64,000 nt of DNA from positions 34,481,217 through 34,545,216 of the forward strand of contig CP141139.1 in NCBI GenBank assembly GCA_035236585.1, read 5' to 3'. The stretch comes from Warburgia ugandensis (lineage: Eukaryota > Streptophyta > Magnoliopsida > Canellales > Canellaceae). The position numbers were made by a program, and so were the translations under genes. This document shows positions 13,599 through 25,368 of this stretch, in pieces; positions within the stretch are counted from its first letter, which is position 1, and each line of letters begins with the position of its first letter. Below the pieces are notes generated by a model. The model was not told the DNA's origin. It saw nothing but the letters and a program-made list of their open reading frames with translations, and searched no databases.

Positions 13599-14404
13599 AA
13601 GATTAAATGGGACCTTGAGTAATGGGCTGTGGAAGGTAGAATAGCAAATTAGAACCAACCAATATAAGCTGATAACAACGAACTAACAACAGATTAACAA
13701 TTTGACGGCCTAAACAATACAACCAGTGGCCTTTTCTAAGTAATTATCATTTGAAGTTGACCTTGGGCATGGGCTGTATGAACAATTTGGCCCTTCCAAA
13801 CCCTTCCAAAGTAATTAATTGTCATGATTTTGCTTTATGTTGGAACAATTGGGAAGAAGAAAGGATAGATTGCAGGAAGATGGTGTAGAGAGCAAAGGAA
13901 TAAAGAAAGAAATACAGAGAATGCAAGAAATAGTGTTGATAAAATGTAAGCAGGAGAGTGGAAAAAAGGATTTGGGAAGTCCAATAAAAGCAAAAAAGGA
14001 AGCTTTGATTTTTCAGATCGAAGAAAAGGTGAAAGTTGCAAATGAAAGCCGCATTGCTGAAACAATAGAAAAGGAACTAGAGTCTTTATTCTTTTGAATC
14101 GTATATTTGTCCTTGCAAAGTTGTAAAGGAATGCAGGACAGCAGAAACAATAGAAAAATGAACTAGAGTTTCTATTCTTATGAAATAAGTGTTTGCTGTG
14201 GTTGAAGGAAGCATATGTGTATGTGGCAGTTTCTGATTGCTTTTGGAGATAGGAGTTGTGCGTCTCTTATAAGAAAGTTCCATGTTTTGGCTTATCTTTG
14301 AGTGTTTCTTTTGTTGCTATGATATGGTTCTTACTGTTTTTGGTACTGCAGGACATTTTGGGGTTTTAGAATGAAGGAGATGAAACTCTGAAGTTGTCGG
14401 TCTC
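13599..14404. other. intergenic DNA with a small internal duplication
   Basis: Holds an open frame at 13837-14097 (86 codons, rich in K and E) with no recognisable domain. A run of about 45 bp around gaaacaatagaaaaggaactagagt (14058-14090) recurs imperfectly at about 14139-14178. No gene supported. Confidence 0.4.
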
Positions 14405-15540
14405 TAGCTCAGATAAAAAGGAGGGTTTTGCGTTAGGTGCAGGCTGGCAAGGAAAACTCATGGCAAACATGAATTAATCTTTGACATTTCCTCAGGCTAG
14501 GGTGTTTCCTTTAAGCAGCACACTGCACTAGATCTTAGGTGCAGTGGAAATGGACAAGGGCTGCAATGGCGTTTCCCTTGAAGTGACACGATGTGTCGGA
14601 TCCTAGTTGTAGTGGAAAATGGGCAAGGGCTACTGGAGCATTCCCTCGGAAGTGATGACCTGCATCAGAACCCAGGTGTAATGGAAAGTAGGTATGGGTT
14701 CATGTCATGGGGGTTGAGAAGTGCTTTGTTAAATGGGCTAGCTTAGAAGAATAAGATTCTTATTGTCACATGTAATATAAGCATATTGACATAGAAGCAT
14801 TTGGAGTTAGTAGATATGATGAAACGCAAGAGAGTCAACATCACTTGTATCCAAGAAACCAAGTAGAAAATGGGCTAAAAATAGAAAAATCACTGGGGTA
14901 TAAGCTCTGGTATGTAGGAAAGGACAATAATAGAAATTGTGTAGGAATAGTGGTGGATAAAGAATTAAAAGATAGAAGTTATAGACGTTAATAGAACTAG
15001 TGATATAATTATACAAATAAAACTTATTCTAAGAGAGAAGATCATAAATGTTATAAGTGCATAGTACTGTAAGTAGGGTTAGAAGATAGAATCAAAGTCA
15101 TGCAAGAAATTTCTAATATAGAGTGGTTATTTATAAGAGTAGACTTAAATGGTCATGTAGAAAAAGAAAAAGAAAGATATAAAAGGGTACATAGTGGTAT
15201 GGTATTAGAGAAAGAAATGATATGGGGAAAGCCATCTTGATTTTGCTTTGCTATATAACCTAGCTTTGACAAATTCTTTAAGAAGAGCGATGAACACTTA
15301 ATAACCTTTACAAGTGAAACATATAAAAGCCAAACAAACTTTTTTCTACTAAGGAATATTGAAAGATCAGTGTGTTAAGGATTGTAAGGTGATACTCGGC
15401 AAGAGTTTAACCTCACAACGTAGGTTAATATTTATAAATATCTACATTAAAAGATGGAAGAAAGGAAATGAACTTAATAGGTGTCTAAAAATTAAGTGGT
15501 GGAACTTAAAAGGGGAGAAGATAAGTGAGGCTAATTTTTG
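14405..15540 (+). mobile_element. RTE-type LINE copy A, 5' half only, decayed
   Basis: The sequence is collinear with the 5' region and endonuclease part of the longer LINE at 44.2-47.4 kb. It starts with the gataaaaaggaggg leader, contains the repeated leader units (landmarks at 14531, 14599 and 14668) and then the diverged endonuclease region. Recognisable pieces include VNITCIQETK near 14836-14866. It has many stops and frameshifts, lacks the reverse transcriptase half, and fades near 15540. No target duplication was found. Confidence 0.8.
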
Positions 15541-17157
15541 ACAATAAGAATTGATTTTGAGGCAAAGCTTATTTTTGATAAGAAGAATAACCTCGCATAT
15601 GTAGAAACTAGAAACTGAGGATTTCCAAATGATCAAAATATGAAAACTGGAAAGAATAGGCAACACGAGGGGCTTGAGTTTCAGTGAGTCCCCAGAATGG
15701 AGAAATTAGAAGACTAATAGTTAAGCATATTAGTAATTAGATTATGTTAAATGGTTTACATCGGGATAAAATTGCCATTTTAGGAAGTAACAAGCAGTTA
15801 AATTACAGTGCTCAGTTTTACGGATCTATTGTCAGCTAAGTTCTAAGCTACAGACTTTTTAGACAAGTAACAATTTAATGACTAATGAGCAAATTTCTTA
15901 CAGATTAGAGACCTTTGTAAAAGATGTCTTAACCTTTGAAGAGAGAGTACTATCTATTTGGAAATTGATACCGGAGATAAATTTGTGAATAAACATTGTG
16001 CTGGGCTGTCGAGCCAAAGGCATTTGTTGGCTAAGATGTGCTCCATAACCGGGAAAGAATATCATCGAGTCAGTCCTCTTTGGTGCTGTTGGTGGATGCA
16101 TTAGTTGAATTTAGTGTCATGGTTTGAGGGTTAAGCTGGGGTTGGGCAGTGTTAGAGGAGAACTTGGGAAAGATGGAGGAAGATTGTAAAACGTGTTCAC
16201 TTCTACCTGGTGTAACTGCTGCGTTAAGCAGCCTTTCGCTGAGGAATTTTTGCACTGTTCAATGTAAGTGCTTGGGTGTTCGAAACAAGTCAGAGCCATA
16301 ATAACCAGAATAATGGAGTTTGACGACTTTGGTAGGGTTAGAAGTTAACGTAGGACATGGACCAAGATGTACAGATGCTATGACACAGTCAGACAATCTC
16401 TAGCAGAAATTCTCAACAGGTTTTGGCTAGTTTTTGGCCACGATTTACCTCCTATACTGGAGCTAGAATCTCTTTCTCTCTCTTCTGGGTATGTGAGATT
16501 CTTCTCTCATGATTTTTATTGTAAAGGTGTGGAAATTATACTGGAATGCGTGCGGTCAATGAGGTCATATATAAATTGAGAAATTGAATATTAAAATTGA
16601 AATCTGTTGCCTTTCTAGCAGATCCAATACTGATTTTGAGTGCTGATTACCTCAAGTGCAGGGACATCTGGACTAGAAAGAAATTCTTGAGGGACCATAG
16701 TTCTACACCTGTAGAAGAGCAGGTTATCCCACCGCTTATGTAGGCATTTCCTTCGCTGATACCCAATATTTTATGTTAGGAAAAATGAACTCGGGAACTT
16801 ATGTCATGCATGACGGTGTTTGCAAAGGCGTTGTGTGCCTGAAATTTCAAGTTGAAGCATCTGATGCTTTGAGTGAGGTGTATAAAGTTTATTCCTTGTG
16901 CCGTGTTTCTGTTTGAGTAATTTTGTTCAGTATTTCTGTTCCTTCTGTTGTGTTTTTACTCTGAAGGGAATTTGGACTGGTCACATTCAAATTCTTACTC
17001 TCCAATGACTGAGATACTCCTTGAAAAGAATAAATTAATGACAGTCTTATTCTTTGTTTTCATTGGTTTCTACAGGCACATTCCTTATTTTGGATATCAT
17101 CACCATGGCATGATATCATGTAACACAGTAATAGTAATTTTATGATGTTTCAACTTC
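15541..17157. other. intergenic DNA, nothing recognised
   Basis: AT-rich sequence with only short frames (for example 16367-16579, 70 codons) that match nothing I recognise. It may hold the distal promoter of the broken transporter gene that begins near 17.4 kb. Confidence 0.4.
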
Positions 17158-17240
17158 CACTACGAGAAAAATGAATTTTCGCAATGGAATTTTGAAGGTG
17201 GTTTCAGAAAACCACCATCTATAGTCTTTTCTCTAGCAAT
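17158..17240 (+). repeat. possible CACTA-type terminus or very small derivative
   Basis: The sequence opens with cactacgagaaaa, the form of a CACTA (EnSpm) terminus. An internal hairpin gtggtttcagaaaaccac follows. About 80 bp on, ttttctctagca resembles an imperfect inverted copy of the start. No clear 3-bp target duplication is seen, so this could be an unrelated coincidence. Confidence 0.3.
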
Positions 17241-17387
17241 TGCCACAAGCACATAGCAAGGGCAACTGATGGGTAATGCGGTGATGGGTAATAGATGGGT
17301 GACCGCATCCTTGGGACTTTTTTGTAAGGAGATTTTTTCTTATTATAGTTACCAAATTAAGTTGGGTTTAACCAGTACTAATCTCTT

Positions 17388-17761
17388 GTATATAAACCCT
17401 TTCCTTAATCAGAACTTTTCTCCTCCTCTCTCTCTCTCTCTCATGCTCTCTCACCCCTCTTGTTTCCATTCCAGAAACCCTTATTTTTTGCCTGCCAGAT
17501 TTTCTTCGATTTTTCTTCTCTTTTTTGGATTAATTTGGATTTTACGGAGCAAGATCTTCAGATAACCGAACCGCTTACAAGATTGTTCCCTTCGTACATG
17601 AGCTATTCACTGTCAATCTCAATCAATTGATGATCGTAAAACATTTTTCGGGTTTTTTTTTTTTGGTGTGGATTTGGCAATGTATTTGTGCAACAGAGGA
17701 GTTTGTGCACCTTTTTTGTGGATATGAAGTGCATTAGTTGAAATCTAAAGAAGCCTTAGCT
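17388..17761 (+). promoter_or_regulatory. TATA box and CT-rich leader of the broken BOR gene
   Basis: A clean TATA motif (tatataaa, about 17388-17396) precedes a pyrimidine-rich stretch with a CT microsatellite (about 17425-17442). This is a common arrangement for plant transcription starts. The leader runs toward the fragmentary first coding exon that is cut by the gypsy element at 17782. Assignment to the transporter is by position and orientation. Confidence 0.5.
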
Positions 17762-17781
17762 ATTTGAGGACGAAGCTTTAG

Positions 17782-20766
17782 CGTAATGACCCAAATTTTG
17801 GAGACATTTTGGATAAAGAACAATCACGATGTTGCTATTTGCCAACGATATTGTAACTTGTCTATTTTGAGAATGAATATATTTTTATTATATGTTTAAT
17901 GGTCTTAATAGGTCGTTGGATGTTTTATCTTAATTAACATAGAAAACTTAGGAATTTGTGAAGAAAATTAGTGTCACTAGATTCTACACTCAAAATGGAA
18001 TTCAACATATAAAAAAAAGCCGAAAACAGAGCTCGTATGAAAAAGTTATAGGTGTTTGAAGATTGAGGGCATTTTTGTAAATTGCATCTAAAAACAAAAA
18101 CGATAAAAAACGCAGAGGCCCGTTTTGATAATGGCACCCCCGTCTTCTTCCTCCTATAGCCATCGACATTCCCGATCCTTCCAGAACCGCCTTTGTACGG
18201 TGGTGCTGGAAAGAATGGCGGCACTGCCATGGGACGGCACCGCCTTCCCTCTCTTATAAATTTCCCCTACTCCCCCTTCTCTATCATGGTATTTTTGGGT
18301 TCAAATCCGATTCATTACCATTTCCGGCAAAGAGGGTTTGGAGCAAACGTTTTAGGCGTACGATGGCTCCACAGTGGATTTCCAGGTACATCCTCCTCCC
18401 CATCCTATACCTCCCTTCTTTCCCTTTTGTTTTCCCCCAGAGTCTGGCCGGATCTAACGTTTCTCGGCCGGAGAATGCCTTGGGAAGAAGGGTTCGTTCC
18501 GAAACCCTCAACCCGACGACCAGGGTTCCGACAGGGAGCCGAAACCACTAACAAGGGCGCCATTTCAGGCTGCCCAGGTTGGTCCTCATTTCCCTCTCCT
18601 TCGCAGCCCAGATCCACGCCAGATCTAGGTGTTTTTTCGGCCAAAAATCACTAGCTTTCTGTAGAAGAGACTAGACGGGTGAAAACCCGTCGGAGGCAAC
18701 GCCTCCCAGGGGCGCACAGGCATCCCAGGGGTGCATGGGTGGTCTAGGGGCCCATGGGCCTGGGTGCGCCCATGCCAAGCTCCCTGGTGCGATAGTCGCG
18801 CGCGTGTCACGTACGAATAGATGCCCAACTTGACCAAGACACTCGGGCATCTCAGGAGCCAGGATGTGTGCGCAACTATTGCCTAAGATGCGTCCGCACG
18901 ACGCTGTCTTGAACGCGCGCCCTAGGGCACCATTTCGGACATGTGCACGCGCACCATTTGAACGTACGCACACGGGCCAATGTGGTTGCCGTACGACTGG
19001 GGCGCACACGCATTTTAGAACCCATGGCGCGCAGGGCCTTCGGAGACGCATTTGGGTCGTCCATTAAGGCGCGACACTAAAATCCAAATTCAAAAGCTAT
19101 ATACTTTCGATAGATGATCCAAAAGAACCAATTGCGTCCATAATTTCAACACGGACCCAATTATAATATTTAGGACATGCTTAGATAAAGATAAACCTAA
19201 GAATGTCATAGAGTGATCCCTAAAAACCAACAAATCATATAGATATAACCTTTGCTCTGTGAACCTAGAAATAATGTCTGGATCTTATGTTTGAATGTCA
19301 TTCAGGATTGTACCAAGGTATTGACTCGAATTAAAGACAGGCACGAGCTCAGAAACGACGCTCGAGGTAGGTAGTCTGATACTACTCTGTTTTTAAAATG
19401 CATCCCAAACTCTATTTAAGTTACCTGTTTTCATTTCTGTATCTAGTATGTGTTTTAAACCATGCTATTCTTATACAAGTGTGCGGGACCTGCTTTCATG
19501 ATTTATGTATTTGACAAATCTTGCATTGAATTAAGAATGCTGTTGGGAAATAATGTTCTTATACGAGGTTACGGATTTATAACATTAAGTACAGTACTAG
19601 CATGAGTAGTGTTTATGCCATGCTCGCATACTTTGAAAACAAATGCATAAATTGCATAACTTATGTTGATTTGGGATTTGGACTGTGTATGTTTTGGGCT
19701 ATTGAGCCTAGTGGACACTATGTTGAGGGGTACAGGTTTGGCCTCCTGGCCTCTACCACCAAAATGGTTGATGGTATAGCTGTCAAAAACGGCATTGTCC
19801 CTTCCCTGATTGCTGTGATAAACAAGGACGACCACTGGAGGTGTTCACGACACCCTTTCGGAGACATATCTATAGTTGCCGTGGAGGCTATGGTGAATTG
19901 GTCTCTAAATACCGGAGACACGCGATCCACAGGGATTCTGGTCATGAGCATAGTGACCCTATGATTACGGTGTGATTGATATGCATATAGCATTGAAATG
20001 GTCATAAACAAGTACTTGTGACTAGTTGACTTGAGACCCTGTGCATAATGCTATCGTTTGACTCATATGAAGACTATTTTAAGTATTTCCTGATCATTAT
20101 TTACGATTCATTGATTTGCCGTATTGTGTAGATCTCATGACATGGATATATTGATTTCTATTAATTTCGGCTTTCTGAAATTAGGCATACTGCTAGTATT
20201 GCACACTGAGGTTTAATAAAGAATTTCAATAGATGACATTGCTTACATTTTTTTGTCATACAAATGTGCACTTATTTCAAATTAAGCATCCTGATGTCGT
20301 ACATGCAAACCCTTTGAACTTTGTATGATGCATTGCTGTGTTTTCAAAAAGGGTAGTGTCAGGTTACATATTGAGTATGATAAATACTCAACCCAATCCA
20401 TTATGTTTCAGATCAAACAATGTACAAATAGAAGGAGTATCAGAAGGCGTTAGACCTACAGTCGAGTAGGAAAAGGTAAGACTTAATTAGTGATTCTTTT
20501 GGTACCTGCTGTAATCTTAGTTGTAAGTATTTGTTTATAGCTGTGGCTGTGACTAACAATCCTGGGAGTAATATTTGTTTCGATTTGGTCTATAAATTGC
20601 CATGACACTATGCATTGAAAGTTCATTATGACGCTCGGGCTCTTTATACAATGATTTTTGAAAAAGAAAATTTTTTCCTGCATTCTTTTGCACAAAGTGT
20701 TTTAAAAATAGAGATTGATCTTGCTATGTTTTTATAAAATTGAATTCTAAAACCCGGGTTGTCACA
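17782..20766 (+). repeat. 5' LTR of gypsy element 1
   Basis: 2985 bp, ending cccgggttgtcaca. A GC-rich block lies at about 18650-19070. It is about 130 bp longer than the 3' LTR, mainly because the 3' copy lacks pieces corresponding to about 18925-18985 and 19085-19150. Open frames inside (for example 18193-18654) are not genes. Confidence 0.93.
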
Positions 20767-20768
20767 GT

Positions 20769-20780
20769 TGGTATCAGAGC
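20769..20780 (+). other. primer-binding site, initiator Met tRNA type
   Basis: tggtatcagagc, two bases after the 5' LTR end, is the complement of the 3' end of plant initiator methionine tRNA. It is unmutated here. Confidence 0.92.
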
Positions 20781-20909
20781 TCAGGTTCATGTTATTCACA
20801 GCCCAGTTATGAAATGGAGACTTATAATCAAGTTACATCAAAGAGAAAAACCGTTAGGATAACGTGATAAAGTCCCTTAAAAAGGTAGACATGGGTCATG
20901 TAAAAACAG

Positions 20910-22340
20910 ATGCCACCAAGGAGAAGAGGAGGTGCAGCCCCAAGACCTAATAACCCTCCAGCTGACTTTGCTGGATTTGGTAATGGAATGGCTGAAGCCT
21001 TTCAGCTATTGATGCAACATATGGGGCAGTTCATGCAGAACCAACCACAAGCACCCGTGGCAAGAGCCTCTTCTCCAGAAAGAATTGCTAATAGAACAGA
21101 GGCCCAACTTGAACGATTTCAGAAAATGGCCCCATCATTCTCAGGAGAAGATGAGTTTGCAACAGTAGAAAAATGGATCTTTGACGTTGAAAAGTTATTC
21201 AAGGCTATGAAAATTCCAGAGGATAGGAAGGTTGCCATGGCTAGTTTCGTACTAAAAGGTGAGGTAGGCTTTTGGTGGGAAATGGCCGAGAGAACCTATT
21301 TTGAAGATAATAATGTTATACCTTGGGAAGAATTTAAAGTAGTATTTAATGAAAAGTACTATCCCGGCCACGTGCGAAAATAGAAAGAGAAAGAATTCAT
21401 GAACTTAGAACAAAGTAACCTCTCCGTGCAACAATATGAAAATAAGTTCATAAGTCTTCGAAGATTTGCACCCAATGCTTGCTTCACAGAGGAAGGCGCT
21501 GCAGAGAAGTTTGTTGATGGACTACATTCAGGCCTCAGGAACCGAGTGATAGATTTCCAACCAACCATTGTAGCAAAGGCGGTGGAAATGGCGTCTCTCT
21601 TTGAAAAGGATTTTCAAAGGACACAAGCTGCTAGGGATGCAAAGAAGAATAATAAGGGGAAAAATGATAAAGGCAAAAGACCTCTCCAATCTTTTGGACC
21701 TCGACACCCGCACAAAAGACCGTTCGATCCTAAAGGAAGGAGGCCAAACGTCAAAATTTGCCTTAGATGCAACATATATCACCCCGATAGGCCATGTACC
21801 TTACCCCAATTTCCTTGTTACAAATGTGGAGAGATAGGACACATAGCCAGGACTTGCCCTAAGAAGAAGGTGGAAGAAGATTATAAGGAGAATCACATTC
21901 CTCGAAGTCAAGGAAGAGTATTCGCCATTACCTCTGGACAGGTGCAAGCATCCAACGCTGTAGTAGAAGGTACGCTTTATATCTGTGATAGATCTATTAA
22001 AGTATTGTTCGACACTGGTTCCACTCATTCCTTCATATCTTGCGAGTTTGCCTCTTCCATGGATATGATAGTCCGAGATTTAGACTTCTCCTTAGAAGTC
22101 ATGACACTAGTAGGCAAGTCAATTTCCACACAAACCTACTTCCAGGATGTTTCGATTTTAGTCGAGGGAAATCAGATGAGCGTAGACCTCATCCACCTAG
22201 ATATGACCTATTTTGACGTCATCCTTGGGATGGACTGGTTAGCCTCGTATAATGCCATAGTTGATTGTCAAAAGAAGAAGATTACTTTTCACCTTCCCGA
22301 AGGGAGGGTGGTCTCCTTACAAGGAAGGAGAGAGTATGCA
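20910..22340 (+). pseudogene. gag and protease of gypsy element 1
   Basis: The frame starts MPPRRRGGAAPRP at 20910. It contains the gag capsid-like region and is stopped at 21381-21383 by a TAG where the sister element at 57 kb has CAG. It then continues in the same frame from 21399. A CCHC zinc knuckle [14 protein letters not shown] lies near 21815-21860, and the aspartic protease motif [13 protein letters not shown] lies near 22004-22042. The nonsense codon is the main lesion in this part; the protease Asp is intact. Confidence 0.9.
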
Positions 22341-25330
22341 GGAGCATGTGTTATTTTTGCTATAAAAGCGGCAAGGCACATTGTTCAGGGGTGTTCATTC
22401 TTTTTGGCTAAGATAGAAGCCACAGAAGTCGCGAAGCCTAAGTTAGAGGAGGTAGATGTGGTTAGCGAATTCCCAGATGTTTTTCCTGAAGACTTACTAG
22501 GGTTACCACCAAAGAGAGAAATAGATTTTACTATTGACTTGATCCCTGGCACAACCCCCATATCAAAGGAACCCTATCGGATGGCTCCAGCAGAGTTAAA
22601 AGAGCTGAAGACCCAGTTGCAGGAATTGCTAAACAAAGGATTCGTCAGACCTAGTGTATCTCCTTGGGGAGCCCCAGTCCTTTTTGTTAAGAAAAAGTAT
22701 GGGTCAATGAGACTCTGCGTCGACTATCGAATGTTAAATAGGGTTACAGTGAAAAACAAGTATCCTTTACCCCGTATTGATGACCTGTTCGATCAGCTTC
22801 AGTTAGCCTGTGTCTTTTCTAAAATAGACTTACGATCTAGATATCACCAGCTTAGGGTCAGGGAAGAAGATGTTCCAAAGACATCCTTCAGAACTAGATA
22901 CAGACATTATGAGTTTAGAGTGATGTCTTTTGGACTAACAAATGCACCAGTCGTATTAATGGATCTTATGAACTGAGTGTTCAAAGCCTATCTAGATAAG
23001 TTTGTAATAGTCTTTGTGGATGATATTTTAGTCTACTTAGAAACCCCTGAAAACCATAAAGAACATTTACGAGTGGTGCTAGATACACTTTAAGGCACAC
23101 AAATTATACGCAAAGTTTAGCAAGTGTGAATTTTGGCTGGAAAAAGTAAATTTTCTAGGACATGTTATTTCCAAAGATGTCATTGCCATTGACCCAACAA
23201 AGGTTGAGGGGGTGGAGAAATAGAATAAGCCTAAAACAGTGACAGAAGTAAGGAGTTTTCTAGGCCTTGCAGGATATTATCGAAGATTCATCAAAGGATT
23301 TTCACGTATTGCCTTACCCCTGAGTAAATTGACGAGAAAAGACAAGAAGTTCGAGTGGGATCAGGCATGTGAGGAGAGTTTTTAAGAACTAAAGAGGCGG
23401 CTAACCACTGCACCCGTACTTTACCATCTGGCAGTGGAGGATTTGAGATATATAGTGATGCCTCTTAACAAGGCCTGGGTTGCGTATTTATGCAAAATGG
23501 GAAAGTAATTGCCTACGCTTTTAGACAGTTGAAGAAGCATGAGGTCAATTACCCTACCCATGACCTAGAGCTTGCTGCTATAGTCTCTGCCTTAAAATTT
23601 TGGCGACACTATCTATTTGGGGAAAAGTTTGAGGTTTTTATAGATCATAAAAGTTTTAAGTACATCTTTTCACAACAAGACTTAAACATGCGACAGAGGA
23701 GATGGATGGAGTATTTGAAAGATTATGACTTGACCATCCACTACCATCCAGGGAAAGCAAATGTTGCAGCAGATGCCTTAAGTAGAAAGACACAAGGGAT
23801 ATGTGCAAATTTACATGTCAGGAGATGGAAGTTACTTCAAGAAGTGATATAATGTATACTCGAAATAAGTCCTGGGAAATCCATTATAGCCAACCTAACT
23901 ATGAAGTCCACTATTAATGAGAAAGTTAAACAGATGCAAAAAGATGACACTGACACACAAGCATTAGTTGGAAAACTAGGATTTGTCAAAGCAGCGGATG
24001 AGAGTGTCTGCCTGCAAGGGAGGTTAGTCGTACTAGCCAATGATGAAATAAGACGAGATCTTGAGGGAAGCACATCAATCAAAGTACACTATTCATCCTG
24101 GTGGCATAAAGATGTATCAAGATTTGAAGTGACATTTTTGGTGGAATGGTATGAAAAGAGATATAGGAGAATTTGTCGCAAGGTGTTTGACGTGTCAACA
24201 AGTTAAGGTTGAACATCAGAGACTAGTAGGATTACTATAACCACTTGAGCTACCAGAATGGAAGTGGGATCATATTACTATGGATTTCATCCTAGGGCTA
24301 CCTAAGACCTCTAGGGGACATGATATGATATGGGTAATAGTCGATCGACTACCCAAGACAGCACATTTTCTTCCCATACGACAAAGTCAATCCACTGACA
24401 GCCTATCCCAATCATATATTAAGGAAATAGTTAGTTTGCATGGGATACCACTCAGCATTATTTCCGACAGAGACAGTCGTTTTACCTCAAAATTATGGAA
24501 GTCAGTACAAAAGTCCTTAGGATCCTCAGTAAGTTTCAGCACGGCCTTTCACCCTCAAACTGATGGCCAATCTGAGCGAACAATTTAGGTATGAGAGGAT
24601 ATGTTAAGGGTGTGTGCAATTGACTGGAAGGAAAGTTGGGATAAAAATCTACCCTTAGTTGAATTTGCGTATAATAACAGCTTCCATTCAAGCATCAGAA
24701 TGGTTCCTTACGAAGCGCTCTACGGAAGGCCCTGCCGATCACCTGTGTGCTAGAATGAAGTAAGTGAAAATAGAATCATATAGTCAGAATTAGTGGAATA
24801 ATGCACAAACAAGGTAAAGCTTATTAGAAAGCGGCTTCTCGCAGCTCATAGTCGACAAAAGAGTTATGCGGATAGGCAACGTAGATAGCTGAAATTTGAA
24901 GTTGGAGATCATGTCTTTGTGAAGATATCTCCGACTAAGGGCGTCATGAGATTTGGGATAAAGGGGAAACTTAGTCATCGATTCATTAGACCATTTGAAA
25001 TCTTGGAAAAAGTAGGAAAAACTGCCTACAGGATGGCGCTACCACCACGATTATCAGAAGTCCACAATGTGTTTCACATATCCATGTTGAGGAGGTATAT
25101 TCCTGACCCCAAACATGTTCTTGAGCAGGTACCACCCGAGCTACAACCGGATTTAACCTTGGAAACAAAACCAGTACAGATTCTGGACAAAAAGATCAAG
25201 ACGCTATGGCATAAGGATATCCCATTAGTCAGAGTTTTGTGGAGAAACCTGCCCATTGAAGAAGAAACTTAGGAGGTTGAATTGGAAATGATAAAGAATT
25301 ACCTTGAAATATTTTCTTGTAATGGATTGT
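22341..25330 (+). pseudogene. reverse transcriptase, RNase H and integrase of gypsy element 1
   Basis: RT begins with the [17 protein letters not shown] linker near 22460 and continues through the KIDLRS..YHQLRV region. It meets an in-frame stop TGA at 22974-22976, then shows the catalytic motif FVDDIL near 23015-23032. RNase H lies at 23490-23852 (ending DALSRKT). Integrase has a zinc-finger region at about 24070-24210 and the core [20 protein letters not shown] from 24283, ending with LSEVHNVFHISMLRRYIPDP near 25055-25110. Several stops and at least one frame change (between 24206 and 24280) mean no complete polyprotein can be made. Confidence 0.92.
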
Positions 25331-25351
25331 AGAATTTCGAGGATGAAATTC

Positions 25352-25362
25352 TTTTAAGGGGG
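25352..25362 (+). other. polypurine tract of gypsy element 1
   Basis: ttttaaggggg lies just before the 3' LTR start (25369) and is the usual primer for plus-strand synthesis. Confidence 0.8.
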
Positions 25363-25368
25363 TAATGA

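Noticed and set aside
18193..19067. Several frames of 60-153 codons on both strands
   Set aside because: They lie in the GC-rich part of the gypsy 1 LTR and recur in the 3' LTR in altered form; they are not genes.
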